Assembly: GCF_002646595.1 (NCBI RefSeq)
Contig: NZ_PDUD01000020.1
Location: forward strand, 186,001-250,000
Origin: Flavilitoribacter nigricans DSM 23189 = NBRC 102662
GTDB lineage: Bacteria; Bacteroidota; Bacteroidia; Chitinophagales; Saprospiraceae
Reading direction: 5' to 3'
DNA: 64,000 nucleotides
Below are positions 25,449-34,700 of this stretch, piece by piece (position 1 is the stretch's first letter; each line of letters opens with the position of its first letter). A model generated the notes under the pieces. That model ran no database searches. It was given only the letters and a program-made list of their open reading frames with translations, and was not told the origin of the DNA. The position numbers and the translations under genes are program-made.

Positions 25449-26511
25449 ACGAGGGTGCTTATTTTTTCTGTTGAGCGCGGTCCTGTCGGCCTGCAATGCC
25501 GGTGATCCCGGCTCCGGCCGCCTTTCGGATATTCCTTACGAATCCGAACCTTACCCGCTACGGGAACCGGATCGTTTTGTCCGGATGGAGATCCCTGCGG
25601 ACAACCAGCTGACCGTGGCCGGCGTTGCGCTCGGCAAGCAATTGTTTTTTGATCCCTTACTTTCGGCCGACAGCACGGTTAGCTGCTCTTCCTGCCACCT
25701 GCCGGGTCGGGCTTTTACCGACGGTCAGATACTGAGCCGGGGAGTTGCCGGTCATCGTAGCTTACGCAATAGCCCATCTTTGCTGAACGTCGGCTACCAA
25801 ACGGAAGGACTATTTTGGGACGGCCGCGTCAACGATCTGGAGGAACTCATAGTACACCCTGTGCAGGATACCAATGAAATGGCTGGCGACTGGACGGAAC
25901 TGACCACTAAACTTCGCGATCATCCGGAATACCCATTGCTGTTCCGGAAAGCTTTTGGCATCGATACCGTGGCCGCCATCGATCAGGAACTGACCGTGCG
26001 GGCCATCGCTCAGTATTTGCGGACGCTGGTAAGCGGAAACAGCCGCTACGATCGTTATAAAGCCGGTGAAGTCATTTTGACGGCTTCCGAAGATCGGGGG
26101 CGGCGGATCTTTTTTGACATTGAAGACGGTGTGCCGACCTCCGAGTGCGGTCACTGTCATGTCGAACCTTTGTTCAGTGGTCTGGAATATTTCAACAACG
26201 GACTGGATGAGGTATACGATCCGAAAAATTTTCCGGATGCCGGGAAAGGGGGGATCAGCGGCAGAGTAGGGGAGATGGGCAGCTTCCGGACCCCCAGTCT
26301 CAGAAATGTAGCGCTTACCGCACCTTATATGCACGACGGGCGTTTTGCCACGCTGGAAGAAGTGATGGACCACTACGTCAGCGGTGGAAAATACAGCGAG
26401 AATGTGCATCCGAATGTGCGTAGGCTGGATTTTTCCGAGCGGGACAAGGCGGACCTGATCGCTTTTTTACAGACCCTAACCGAATCTGAATTTTTAAAAG
26501 AATCGAATTGA
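25426..26511 (+). CDS. di-heme cytochrome c peroxidase, MbnH/MauG type (1)
   Basis: The frame opens at a GTG at 25426, inside the preceding MbnP gene; no ATG lies before the signal sequence, so GTG with translational coupling is preferred. The 361-residue lipoprotein (LLSAVLSACNAG, Cys23) has two heme-binding motifs, CSSCH (87-91) and CGHCH (241-245), and the conserved LTAPYMHDGRFATLEEV (Met302-His303). It belongs to the bacterial di-heme peroxidase superfamily of CcpA, MauG and MbnH. Adjacency to two MbnP genes points to an MbnH role: post-translational Trp modification of MbnP for copper handling. A simple peroxidase role is the alternative. Confidence 0.88.
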   Translation: MRSVSVIKRGCLFFLLSAVLSACNAGDPGSGRLSDIPYESEPYPLREPDRFVRMEIPADNQLTVAGVALGKQLFFDPLLSADSTVSCSSCHLPGRAFTDGQILSRGVAGHRSLRNSPSLLNVGYQTEGLFWDGRVNDLEELIVHPVQDTNEMAGDWTELTTKLRDHPEYPLLFRKAFGIDTVAAIDQELTVRAIAQYLRTLVSGNSRYDRYKAGEVILTASEDRGRRIFFDIEDGVPTSECGHCHVEPLFSGLEYFNNGLDEVYDPKNFPDAGKGGISGRVGEMGSFRTPSLRNVALTAPYMHDGRFATLEEVMDHYVSGGKYSENVHPNVRRLDFSERDKADLIAFLQTLTESEFLKESN

Positions 26512-27653
26512 TGCATCAATTTTTGAAAAATAGCCGGGCCGGAGTTGGCTCACTCATTTTATTGGGAATACTGTTGCTGGGCACAGCCTGTAAAAAGGAT
26601 ACGGTCGGAGACGACAGTTGTGAAACGTGTCCCGCTACGGATCTGATCCCGGGAACCTACGCTCCGGAACCCTATGTACTGGAACTGGCGGACTGGATGG
26701 GCGAACCGATCATTCCGGCGGATAATCCGCTTACCAAAGACGGGGTAGCGCTGGGCCGGATGCTTTTTTATGATCCCATCGTTTCGTCGGACAGTACCAT
26801 GTCCTGCGCCAGTTGTCACGCGCCGGACCTGGGATTCACCGATGGTACGGCCTTCAGTACCGGGGTGGAAGGGAGGCAGACCACCCGCAGTTCCATGCCG
26901 CTGTTTAACCTGGCTTATAATCCGAACGGTTTTTTCTGGGATGGGCGTTCGCCTTCGATGGAAGATCAGGCTTTGCATCCGATCATGGATCGGGTGGAGC
27001 TCAATGAAGATTGGGAGAACGTGGTCCGGAAGTTTCAGCGGCACCCGGATTATCCGCAGCGTTTCCGTAAAGCATTTGGTATTGAAAGGACATCGGAAAT
27101 CACCAAAGAACTGGCCGTAAAGGCCCTGGCGCAGTTTGAGCGTACGCTGATCAGTCAGGATTCCCGATTTGACCGTGTGGTTTACCGCAATGAGGGTTGG
27201 TTGACCGATAGTGAGCAAAGAGGAAAAGACCTTTTCTACGTCGAACCGAGTTTGGTGGACCACCCGGGCTGTTCCCACTGTCACGGTGGTGTGAACTTTA
27301 CCGATTTCAGTTTTCGGAATAATGGAATTGATAGTGTCGCTACCCTGAATGATTTTCCGGACAAGGGCCTGGGAGCAGTTACCGGACGGGTTTATGACAA
27401 CGGTCGCTTCAAGGTACCCAGCTTGCGCAATATCGAACTGACGGCACCTTATATGCACGACGGGCGCTTTGCCACCCTGGAAGAAGTGCTGGATCACTAC
27501 AAGACCGGCGGGCACGGTGTGGAAAACGAGGATCCCAATATTGTACCCTTTACCCTGACCGGAAGTCAGAAACAGGATCTGATCGCCTTCCTGCGCACGC
27601 TGACCGATACAACGTTTATTAAAAATCCAGCTTACGCCAATCCATTCAACTGA
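26511..27653 (+). CDS. di-heme cytochrome c peroxidase, MbnH/MauG type (2)
   Basis: The ATG at 26511 overlaps the TGA of the preceding gene by one base (TGATG), an efficient coupling arrangement. The 380-residue lipoprotein (GILLLGTACKKD, Cys27) is a close relative of its neighbour, with heme motifs CASCH (99-103) and CSHCH (254-258) and the same LTAPYMHDGRFATLEEVLDHY-like ending in part. An extra Cys pair, CETC, lies in the mature N-terminus. Two MbnP-like and two MbnH-like genes in a row suggest duplication of a whole pair, each enzyme perhaps serving one MbnP. Confidence 0.88.
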   Translation: MHQFLKNSRAGVGSLILLGILLLGTACKKDTVGDDSCETCPATDLIPGTYAPEPYVLELADWMGEPIIPADNPLTKDGVALGRMLFYDPIVSSDSTMSCASCHAPDLGFTDGTAFSTGVEGRQTTRSSMPLFNLAYNPNGFFWDGRSPSMEDQALHPIMDRVELNEDWENVVRKFQRHPDYPQRFRKAFGIERTSEITKELAVKALAQFERTLISQDSRFDRVVYRNEGWLTDSEQRGKDLFYVEPSLVDHPGCSHCHGGVNFTDFSFRNNGIDSVATLNDFPDKGLGAVTGRVYDNGRFKVPSLRNIELTAPYMHDGRFATLEEVLDHYKTGGHGVENEDPNIVPFTLTGSQKQDLIAFLRTLTDTTFIKNPAYANPFN

Positions 27654-27978
27654 GCCGGGGGCGGCAGAGCCAATTGCAAGCCCGTAACCCGCCCGGACCT
27701 AACAAAATAATTACCAATGTGATCCCCGAAAAAGAAGAAAAGCACTTTTTTTTCGGGGATTTCGGTGAATAATTTCTTTTAAAAAGCTAGTTTTTTGGAA
27801 TGTTTTTCTCACAGATTATTTTATAATAAATTGATTGTCAGTTTATTGGAATTTAATGACCGAATCGAAAAATTCACAATTATCCTTTTTTGTCTTTGTT
27901 TGTCGCAGCTTTAATTAAGATGTTTGTAATGTCAAACGAAAGGATCGTCGATAAATGAATCGGCGACAAAATGAAATT

Positions 27979-28040
27979 AAATGGGATTGTTCGTTATTAG
28001 GTAGGTCAGGTATTAATGGGGATTATGCCTGACTTACCTT
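27979..28040 (+). ncRNA. stem-loop element 1 of a three-member family (candidate small RNA)
   Basis: A leader ATGGGATTGTTCGTTATTAG is followed by a 13-bp stem (28000-28012 with 28026-28038, two G-U pairs) and a 13-base loop. Elements 2 and 3 share the leader pattern but have different stem sequences that still pair. A promoter or transcript has not been shown. Confidence 0.45.
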
Positions 28041-28118
28041 TAACAGTCTGCTTTCGTTGACCAAAAAATTGAATTTGCATATTTCGCAATATATCGAATA
28101 GATGGCTTGAAAAGCTAT

Positions 28119-28190
28119 TCTTCATTTGATTATGATTTGTTATTAAGATAAGCCGTATCGCAATGGGAGTGTGATGCGGCTTATTTATTT
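28119..28190 (+). ncRNA. stem-loop element 2 of the family
   Basis: The leader TTTGATTATGATTTGTTATT precedes a 14-bp stem (28148-28161 with 28171-28184, two G-U pairs), a 9-base loop and a T-rich tail. The leader aligns with those of elements 1 and 3 (xxxGATTxTxxTTxGTTAxTA pattern), while stem sequence is unrelated. Confidence 0.5.
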
Positions 28191-28289
28191 TTACACTTTA
28201 GCCGAAATCTGGAAACTTTCTGAACAGGTTTTTTGTTAAATTTCTGTGAAAAGTGAAATAAATTGCAGGTTTAAACTGTTTATACTCTC

Positions 28290-28325
28290 GACACAGGGTG
28301 CGTTAGCAAAAAACTAACCCCTGTC
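28290..28325. other. imperfect hairpin between stem-loop elements 2 and 3
   Basis: CACAGGG and GTTAG (28292-28306) pair with CTAAC and CCCTGT(C) (28314-28325) around a run of A residues, with a 3-base bulge. It lacks the shared leader of the three-member family. Confidence 0.4.
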
Positions 28326-28340
28326 TTAGATTTTGGAAAT

Positions 28341-28407
28341 TATTCATGGGATTATAATTTGTTAGTAGTAGGTCGTGTCACACAAGCTGTGATACGACTT
28401 TTTTTTT
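28341..28407 (+). ncRNA. stem-loop element 3 of the family, with strong terminator
   Basis: The leader ATGGGATTATAATTTGTTAG is followed by a 12-13 bp stem (28371-28382 with 28388-28399), a 5-base loop and nine T residues. Alone it is a textbook intrinsic terminator. With the leader it matches elements 1 and 2, so it is likely the 3' end of a short transcript. Confidence 0.6.
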
Positions 28408-28639
28408 GCCCTTCTTTTTAGCAGAATTTCCGAATGGCCGGCATTTTAATATTTATATTTTTTATCATCTAATTCACTTATTTATTGGTATTCTGAAAAA
28501 AAAGTCTGTTATTTGATCCAGATTATCAGACCAGATTACCCACCCTCCATAAGATGGTCCAGTAATGAGACATCTATCGCCAATTTCAGTACATTATCCC
28601 TCTTTTACCCACATTTAACACACGGACTATTAATTTTTG

Positions 28640-28646
28640 TTGACCT
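28640..28646 (+). promoter_or_regulatory. TTGACCT box, possible -33 element of the first SprB-type gene
   Basis: TTGACCT lies 80 bases before the ATG. The same heptamer is found 67 bases before the third SprB-type gene, and both leaders also share ACTAACAA about 20 bases before the ATG. No convincing TAnnTTTG box follows at the usual spacing, so promoter function is tentative. Confidence 0.3.
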
Positions 28647-28725
28647 TGAGTGAACATGTGGTTTACTGTACTGATTATTAAATCAGCCTCCAGTAAGCAA
28701 TCATACACTAACAATTAATTTTCCT

Positions 28726-31455
28726 ATGGCAAATTTTGTACAACCAATCTTGCCGGGCAAATCTCGTTTGTCTGGTCTGAAAAACTTATTATTTACCTGT
28801 CTATTCTTACTCCCTGTATTTCTCCAGGCCCAGATCACCATTGAATTTGAGATCACCAATCCCAAATGTTATGACTATACCGACGGTTCCGTCCTGACTA
28901 CTATCAGTGGGGGCGCAGCACCTTACACCGTTGCGTGGAGCAACGGCAGCACCGTCAAGGACCTATACGGTGTTGGAGCCGGAGAATACGTGATCTCCGT
29001 AACGGACAGTAACGGAGCCGAAGCAGTAGACACTGCGACCGTCACCGAACCCGGACCGGTAGAAGCCAGTGCGGCTATCACCTCCGACTTCTGTTCGCTT
29101 CCGGCCGAAATAACCGCCACTCCGGGCGGCGGCGTGGAACCTTATATGTACGAATGGACCGACGGCTCCACCGAACAAACTTTCACGGCTATGGAGCCGG
29201 GGCAATACTGCGTAACCATTTCCGACGCCAACTGGTGTGCGGCGGTTGCCTGTGTGATCGTCCCCGAACCGCTCGAACTGGAACTCGTCGTACTCCCACC
29301 GGCCTGCCCACTGGGTTGTGACGGTAGTGTGACTGCGATCGTGACCGGCGGCAAATCACCTTATACTTACCAGTGGAGCAATGGCGCTACCACTTCTATC
29401 AATCCGAATCTACTGCCCGGCGTATTCACCGTTACGGTGACCGACGCCAACGGTTGTACGATTGAAGGGACCGCAACGGTGGAAGATGGCACCTCAAGTC
29501 TGGATGTGACCATCACGGCGAGCAATCCCGATTGTAAAGGCACCGGTAGTCTGACCGCCAGCGCTATCGGAGGTCAGGAACCATATTTATATGTATGGAA
29601 TACCGGACAGACCGGCCCGACGCTCAACAATCTGGATGGCGGTACTTATACCGTGACCGTAACCGATGCCAACGGCTGTAAAGTAGTAGAGACCAAAGAA
29701 CTGATCGGTGATTCGGACCTCGACGTTGCTGCCGAACTGATCGACTACGAATGTGGCGATACGATCGGCGCCATTACCGTAGTGGCTCTGGCGGGTGTAC
29801 CTCCGTATACTTTTACCTGGAATAACGGCCAAACCGAAGCGACCGCTACCGGATTAACTCCCGGAGAAGTATATACCGTTACCGTCACGGATGAAACCGG
29901 ATGTACGGTAAGCCGGACCTTCCCGGTTGTCGACCCGGACGGCCTCGAATTTGATGTGATCGTGACCAACCCGGATTGTTCCGGATTCAATAGCGGTAAA
30001 GCTACCGTGATGATCCCAGGCGATGCGGACGAATATAATATTACCTGGAGCAACGGCTCCATGCAGGATACCGTGGGACTATTGGGCCCCGGAGATTACT
30101 CTGTAACGGTATACGACAACCAGGGCTGTGGCGGTATAGCGGATTTCACCATCGTCGCTCCCGAACCGCTGGAAGTATCAGCGGAAGTAACAGATGCCCT
30201 TTGCGGCGAAGCGATCGGTACGGCTACGGCCATGGTGACCGGCGGAACGCCACCCTATATGATCAAATGGAGCGACAATCAGATGGGCGCTATGGCTACG
30301 GGCCTGCTGGCCGGTACCTATACCGTACTGGTGACGGATGCCAACGATTGCGAAGTAATGGCTCTGGTGACCATCGACGAATCCGAAGGGATCACCTGTG
30401 AGGTAACCGAAGTAAGCGCAGTTAGCGAATCCGGTGCCATGGACGGTGAAGCTTCCGTAAGTGTAGATGGCGGAAGTGAGCCTTATACCTACGAATGGAG
30501 CGACGGACAAACTACAGCTACCGCTACCGGACTGGCCGCTGGTTCTTACTCAGTGACCGTAACCGATGCCAACGGCTGCAGCACGACCTGCTCTATTGAG
30601 CTCGAAGCGGATCTGATCTGCGTGAACTTTACCGACGGCGGTGAGATCGCCTACGACGGCGGCCCGCTTTGCGGCCCCGGCGTTGATCCGGAAGAGATCG
30701 TGAGCGTTTCTTTGCCTACGGGTGGATCCGGTGAGATCGAATACCTGTGGATGAAGAGTACCAAAGACGGTCCGTTCCGCGTAGATACCTACGAGCCGAT
30801 CCCCGACTCCAATTCTCCTTCTTACGATCCGGGACCCCTACAGCAAACGACTTATTTTGCGCGCTGTGCCCGTCGCGGTGGTTGCCCGAGCTTCGTGGAA
30901 TCTAATATCGTTAAGATCGAAGTTGGCGACGATGCCGTAGCGAAGATCACGCCTCCGGATTACGTTTGTTCCGGACAATCAGTGGTGTTCATGGCCGAAG
31001 ATAACGGCCCGGGTGCTACTTATTCCTGGGACTTCGGACTGACCTCCAACCCGAGAACGTCTACGGAAATAAACCCGGTAGTGACCTATACCAATTTTGG
31101 CAACCGCACCGTTACTCTCGAAGTAACTGCGAACGGTTGTACGTCCACTACTTCCGTCCGGGTGTCTATTCTGAACGGAGGACCGAATTGCAGCACGGCG
31201 AACGCCATGGCTATTTATCCGAATCCCTTCCAGCAGTCCTTCTTTATCGAACAGATCGAAGGAAATAAGGATCAGCCGGTGAAGATCAGCCTGGAAACTT
31301 TCTACGGTCAGCAACTGCAAACCTACGATTGGAAAGACCAAACGATCAAACACGAGATCATTGCGCGGGACCTGCCGGCCGGAGTTTACATGGCCCGGAT
31401 CAAGGTTGGCGATGGCAACGAAAAGACCTACATGGTCGTCAAGCAGAAAAATTAA
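28726..31455 (+). CDS. SprB-repeat surface protein 1 with T9SS sorting domain
   Basis: The 909-residue protein has a signal sequence (about 18-36, LFTCLFLLPVFLQAQ), then eight SprB-type repeats of about 70-78 residues (about 37-625). Each follows the pattern PYxYxWSNGxTT...LxxGxYxVTVTDANGC. A module beginning ICVNFTDGGEIAYDGG and containing GEIEYLWMKSTKDGPF and TYFARCARRGGCPSF follows, then a PKD-like segment. The T9SS type A sorting domain opens with MAIYPNPFQQ and closes with PAGVYMARIKVG. It should be exported through T9SS and displayed or released as an adhesin, as SprB is in gliding relatives. It is the shortest of three tandem paralogs. Confidence 0.9.
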   Translation: MANFVQPILPGKSRLSGLKNLLFTCLFLLPVFLQAQITIEFEITNPKCYDYTDGSVLTTISGGAAPYTVAWSNGSTVKDLYGVGAGEYVISVTDSNGAEAVDTATVTEPGPVEASAAITSDFCSLPAEITATPGGGVEPYMYEWTDGSTEQTFTAMEPGQYCVTISDANWCAAVACVIVPEPLELELVVLPPACPLGCDGSVTAIVTGGKSPYTYQWSNGATTSINPNLLPGVFTVTVTDANGCTIEGTATVEDGTSSLDVTITASNPDCKGTGSLTASAIGGQEPYLYVWNTGQTGPTLNNLDGGTYTVTVTDANGCKVVETKELIGDSDLDVAAELIDYECGDTIGAITVVALAGVPPYTFTWNNGQTEATATGLTPGEVYTVTVTDETGCTVSRTFPVVDPDGLEFDVIVTNPDCSGFNSGKATVMIPGDADEYNITWSNGSMQDTVGLLGPGDYSVTVYDNQGCGGIADFTIVAPEPLEVSAEVTDALCGEAIGTATAMVTGGTPPYMIKWSDNQMGAMATGLLAGTYTVLVTDANDCEVMALVTIDESEGITCEVTEVSAVSESGAMDGEASVSVDGGSEPYTYEWSDGQTTATATGLAAGSYSVTVTDANGCSTTCSIELEADLICVNFTDGGEIAYDGGPLCGPGVDPEEIVSVSLPTGGSGEIEYLWMKSTKDGPFRVDTYEPIPDSNSPSYDPGPLQQTTYFARCARRGGCPSFVESNIVKIEVGDDAVAKITPPDYVCSGQSVVFMAEDNGPGATYSWDFGLTSNPRTSTEINPVVTYTNFGNRTVTLEVTANGCTSTTSVRVSILNGGPNCSTANAMAIYPNPFQQSFFIEQIEGNKDQPVKISLETFYGQQLQTYDWKDQTIKHEIIARDLPAGVYMARIKVGDGNEKTYMVVKQKN

Positions 31456-31757
31456 TACCTGATAAATAGAATTAATAACCCGGCTTCGGAAACATTCGGA
31501 GCCGGGTTTCGTTATTACAGCTAGTATAAACACATATATATTTTGAAAATTTAATTTAAAACACTACTTTAGCCCCCGCTCACCCTCCACAAGCTGGTAC
31601 GAAACTCCATCTCGTAGTCACATCATTCTTATTCGCCTGATAATACAACCCCACTTGTATTCCGTCTGCTTTATTGGTAAATATTAGAAGCAAGAGCAAC
31701 TGTAGCTGGAAACACAGAAAAGAAAGGCAGCTATTTATAACAAATTGTCGACCCAAC
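31456..31757. other. leader between SprB-type genes 1 and 2
   Basis: After the terminator the region carries CACCCTCCACAAGCTGGT (about 31581-31598), which resembles CACCCTCCATAAGATGGT in the leader of gene 1 (about 28541-28558). The shared motif suggests the leader was duplicated with the gene. Confidence 0.45.
31474..31516 (+). terminator. terminator after SprB-type gene 1
   Basis: AACCCGGCT (31477-31485) pairs with AGCCGGGTT (31500-31508), extended by AATAAC/GTTATT flanks. It lies 22 bases after the stop. There is only a short T run, so efficiency is uncertain. Confidence 0.65.
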
Positions 31758-34700
31758 ATGAATAATAGATTCCCTAAGGGAAGTGGCCAGCGGCTGCTAT
31801 CCCTAAATGCACTAATTCTACTTTTCCTCTTCTCGGGTGGATTCTATTCCCAGGATCTGTCCAAAATCATCATTACGTGTACCGATGTCGTGATCCCCAC
31901 CTGCTACGGCGATGCCGACGGCAGTGTTCGGGCCGAAGCTACCGGCGGGGTGCCGCCCTATACCTACGTATGGAGTGACGGTACGGAAGGACCGGTCCTT
32001 TCCGGGGTTAAATCCGGGGTGTATACGGTAAAGGTGACCGATGCGGAGGGGAATATGGCCGAAAAGAAATTTTTCATGCGTCAGCCTAAATTGCTGACGG
32101 TCGACTTCAGCGCCCGGGCCTGCTCCCTGCCGCTGAAAGCTTCCGCCCAGGCCTGGGGCGGAACGGGGCCTTTCACCTACCAGTGGTCAACCGGAGCCTC
32201 CGGTCAAACCATTACCGTTGAATCCGGAGTTGAATACTGCGTGACCGTCACGGATGCAAATGATTGCACCACTTTTGGCTGTACCACGGTAACCCTAAGC
32301 GACGTTTCCGTGAGCGTAACGGCCGAACAGATCAGTTGTCCGGGTGTGGATGACGGCAGTCTGACGGCGACTGTAGACGGTGGTTTGGAGCCAATAACCT
32401 ATAGCTGGAGTAACGGGGCGACTACTCCGCAGATAACGGGATTGGCACCGGGGACCTACGAAGTAACCGCAACCGATGCGAACGGATGTAGTGAAATTGC
32501 CACCGGTGAAATACTGCCGAAAGAAGATCTGCTGGTCGACCTGATGAAAACGGACCCGGTCTGTACCGGAGATACCACGGGCAATATCCAGTCCGCTGTA
32601 AGCGGCGGAACGCCACCCTATACTTACCTCTGGAATAACGGTGCCGAAACAGCGGACATCGCTGAGCTTGGCCCCGGAAACTATATCCTGACGGTGACCG
32701 ATGCGAGCGGATGTACCGCCGAAGCGACGGTTGATCTGGCCTACCAGTCCGAATTAACGATAGAAGCTACGGCTACACCGGAAACCTGTGCGGGCGACGG
32801 CAACGGATCCGCCAGCGTGACTCCCGCCGACGGGGTAAGTCCTTACGATATTATCTGGAGTACCGGAGATACCTCCACTACTCTTAGTGGTGTTGATCCC
32901 GGTACTTATACTGTGACCGTTACGGATGCGGTAGGTTGTCAGGATACGACCTCCGTAACCGTAGAACCGGCGCCGGATTTTGAGATTGAAACGGAAAGTA
33001 CCGATCCGAGTAGCTGCTCCGAAACGGACGGCACGGCTTCGGTAACGGTAGTTAGTGGTGAAGGTCCTTTCTCCATCGAATGGAGTACGGGAGATACCAC
33101 TGCCGTGATCGATAGCCTGGAAACGGGTACTTACACCGTGACGGTAACCAATGCCGCTCAGTGTACGGCAAGTGCTAGCGTCACCATTAACCAGCCCACT
33201 GCACTGGACATCGATATTACGGGGCAACAATTACTCTGTCCGGGAGATTCCACCGCATCGCTGATGGTATCGGTAAACGGAGGAATACCGCCGTTTGATA
33301 TTTTGTGGAGCACCGGCGATACGACCGAAGTGATCGACAGCTTGTTTGCGGGCACCTACACCGTAACGGTGACGGACTCTACCGGTTGTTCGGTGTCGGA
33401 AACGGCGGTGATCGAAGAAGTGGAAGCGCTGGAGGTAACTATCGGCGGTTTGTCGGTAGTCTGTGGCCAGGGAAATACCGGCTCTGCCTTTGCCAATGTA
33501 TCCGGAGGGGCGGAACCATTTACCTATATCTGGAGCACGGGAGACACCACCCGGGCCATTCTTGGTCTGCTCACCGGCACCTATTCCGTTACGGTAACCG
33601 ACTCTATCGGGTGTAGCGGTAGTGCTTCCATTGACATAAAAATTGTGGATGATCTGGCCGTCGAGATCGTGGGGCAGGGCATTTCCTGCGCCGGAGAAAC
33701 GGACGGCAGTGCGGTGGCTACGGCTACCGGAGGCGACGAACCCTACTCTTATTTCTGGAGTAACGGCGCCAGCGGCGATTCCATCTCCCAACTGAGTGCG
33801 GGCACCTACGTGGTGACCGTGCAGGACGCCAATAACTGTACCGCCCGGGATACCATTACCATCAGCAGCCCATCTCCGATCCTCGGTTTTCTGGACGTTC
33901 AGAACCTGGTTTGTCAGGAAGACTCCACCGGCGCTATCGATCTGAGTGTGATGGGCGGCACGCCGCCCTACGCTTTTGAATGGAGTACCGGCGATACCAC
34001 GGAAGATATCAGCGGACTGCCACAGGGCACGTACCGCGTAACCATAACGGATGCGAATGATTGCTTTGTCGTTCGTTCGGGAACGGTAAGACCTCCGGCA
34101 CCCTTCACCCTGGATTTTGACGTCAAAGACGTATCCTGTAATGGAGGTCAGGACGGAGCCGTTAGCGTAACGGTAAACGGTGGCACCGAGCCTTTTACCT
34201 ACGAATGGAGTACCGGCAGTACGGAAGATAACATTTCTGATCTCAGTCCGGGCGATTACGGGCTGACGGTGACCGATTCCAACGGTTGTGTCACCCAGGA
34301 TTCGGTATCGGTTACCGAAGTAGCCACTTTGGTCTGCTCGGTAATGGAAGTCAGTAAAGTAACGCTTGGAGGCGATGGCGTCCTGGAAGTAATTCCGGAA
34401 GGCGGAACCGCACCTTTCAGTTTCGAATGGAGTAATGGCGAAACTACAGCGGTGATCGACAGCCTCGACGGCGGCGTGTATTCTGTGACCGTGACCGATG
34501 CCAACGGCTGTACTACTTCCTGTGAGCTGGAACTGGTCCCTCTCTCCGGTCTGGGTGATTATGTCTGGATTGATGCCGATAAGGACGGTATTCAGGATGC
34601 AGACGAAGCACCGCTTGCCGGCGTAAACATCACGCTGCTGAATGCTGCGGGTGTAGAGGTTACTTCAACCGTCAGTGACAGCAATGGATATTATGCCTTC

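Larger units (their letters stand above)
27654..28725. other. long AT-rich gene-free leader before the SprB-type genes
   Basis: More than 1 kb without a coding frame. It holds three related stem-loop elements (27979, 28119, 28341), one further hairpin (28290-28325) and, near the right end, a TTGACCT box that recurs before the third SprB-type gene. Base composition is clearly more AT-rich than the flanking genes. Confidence 0.6.
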
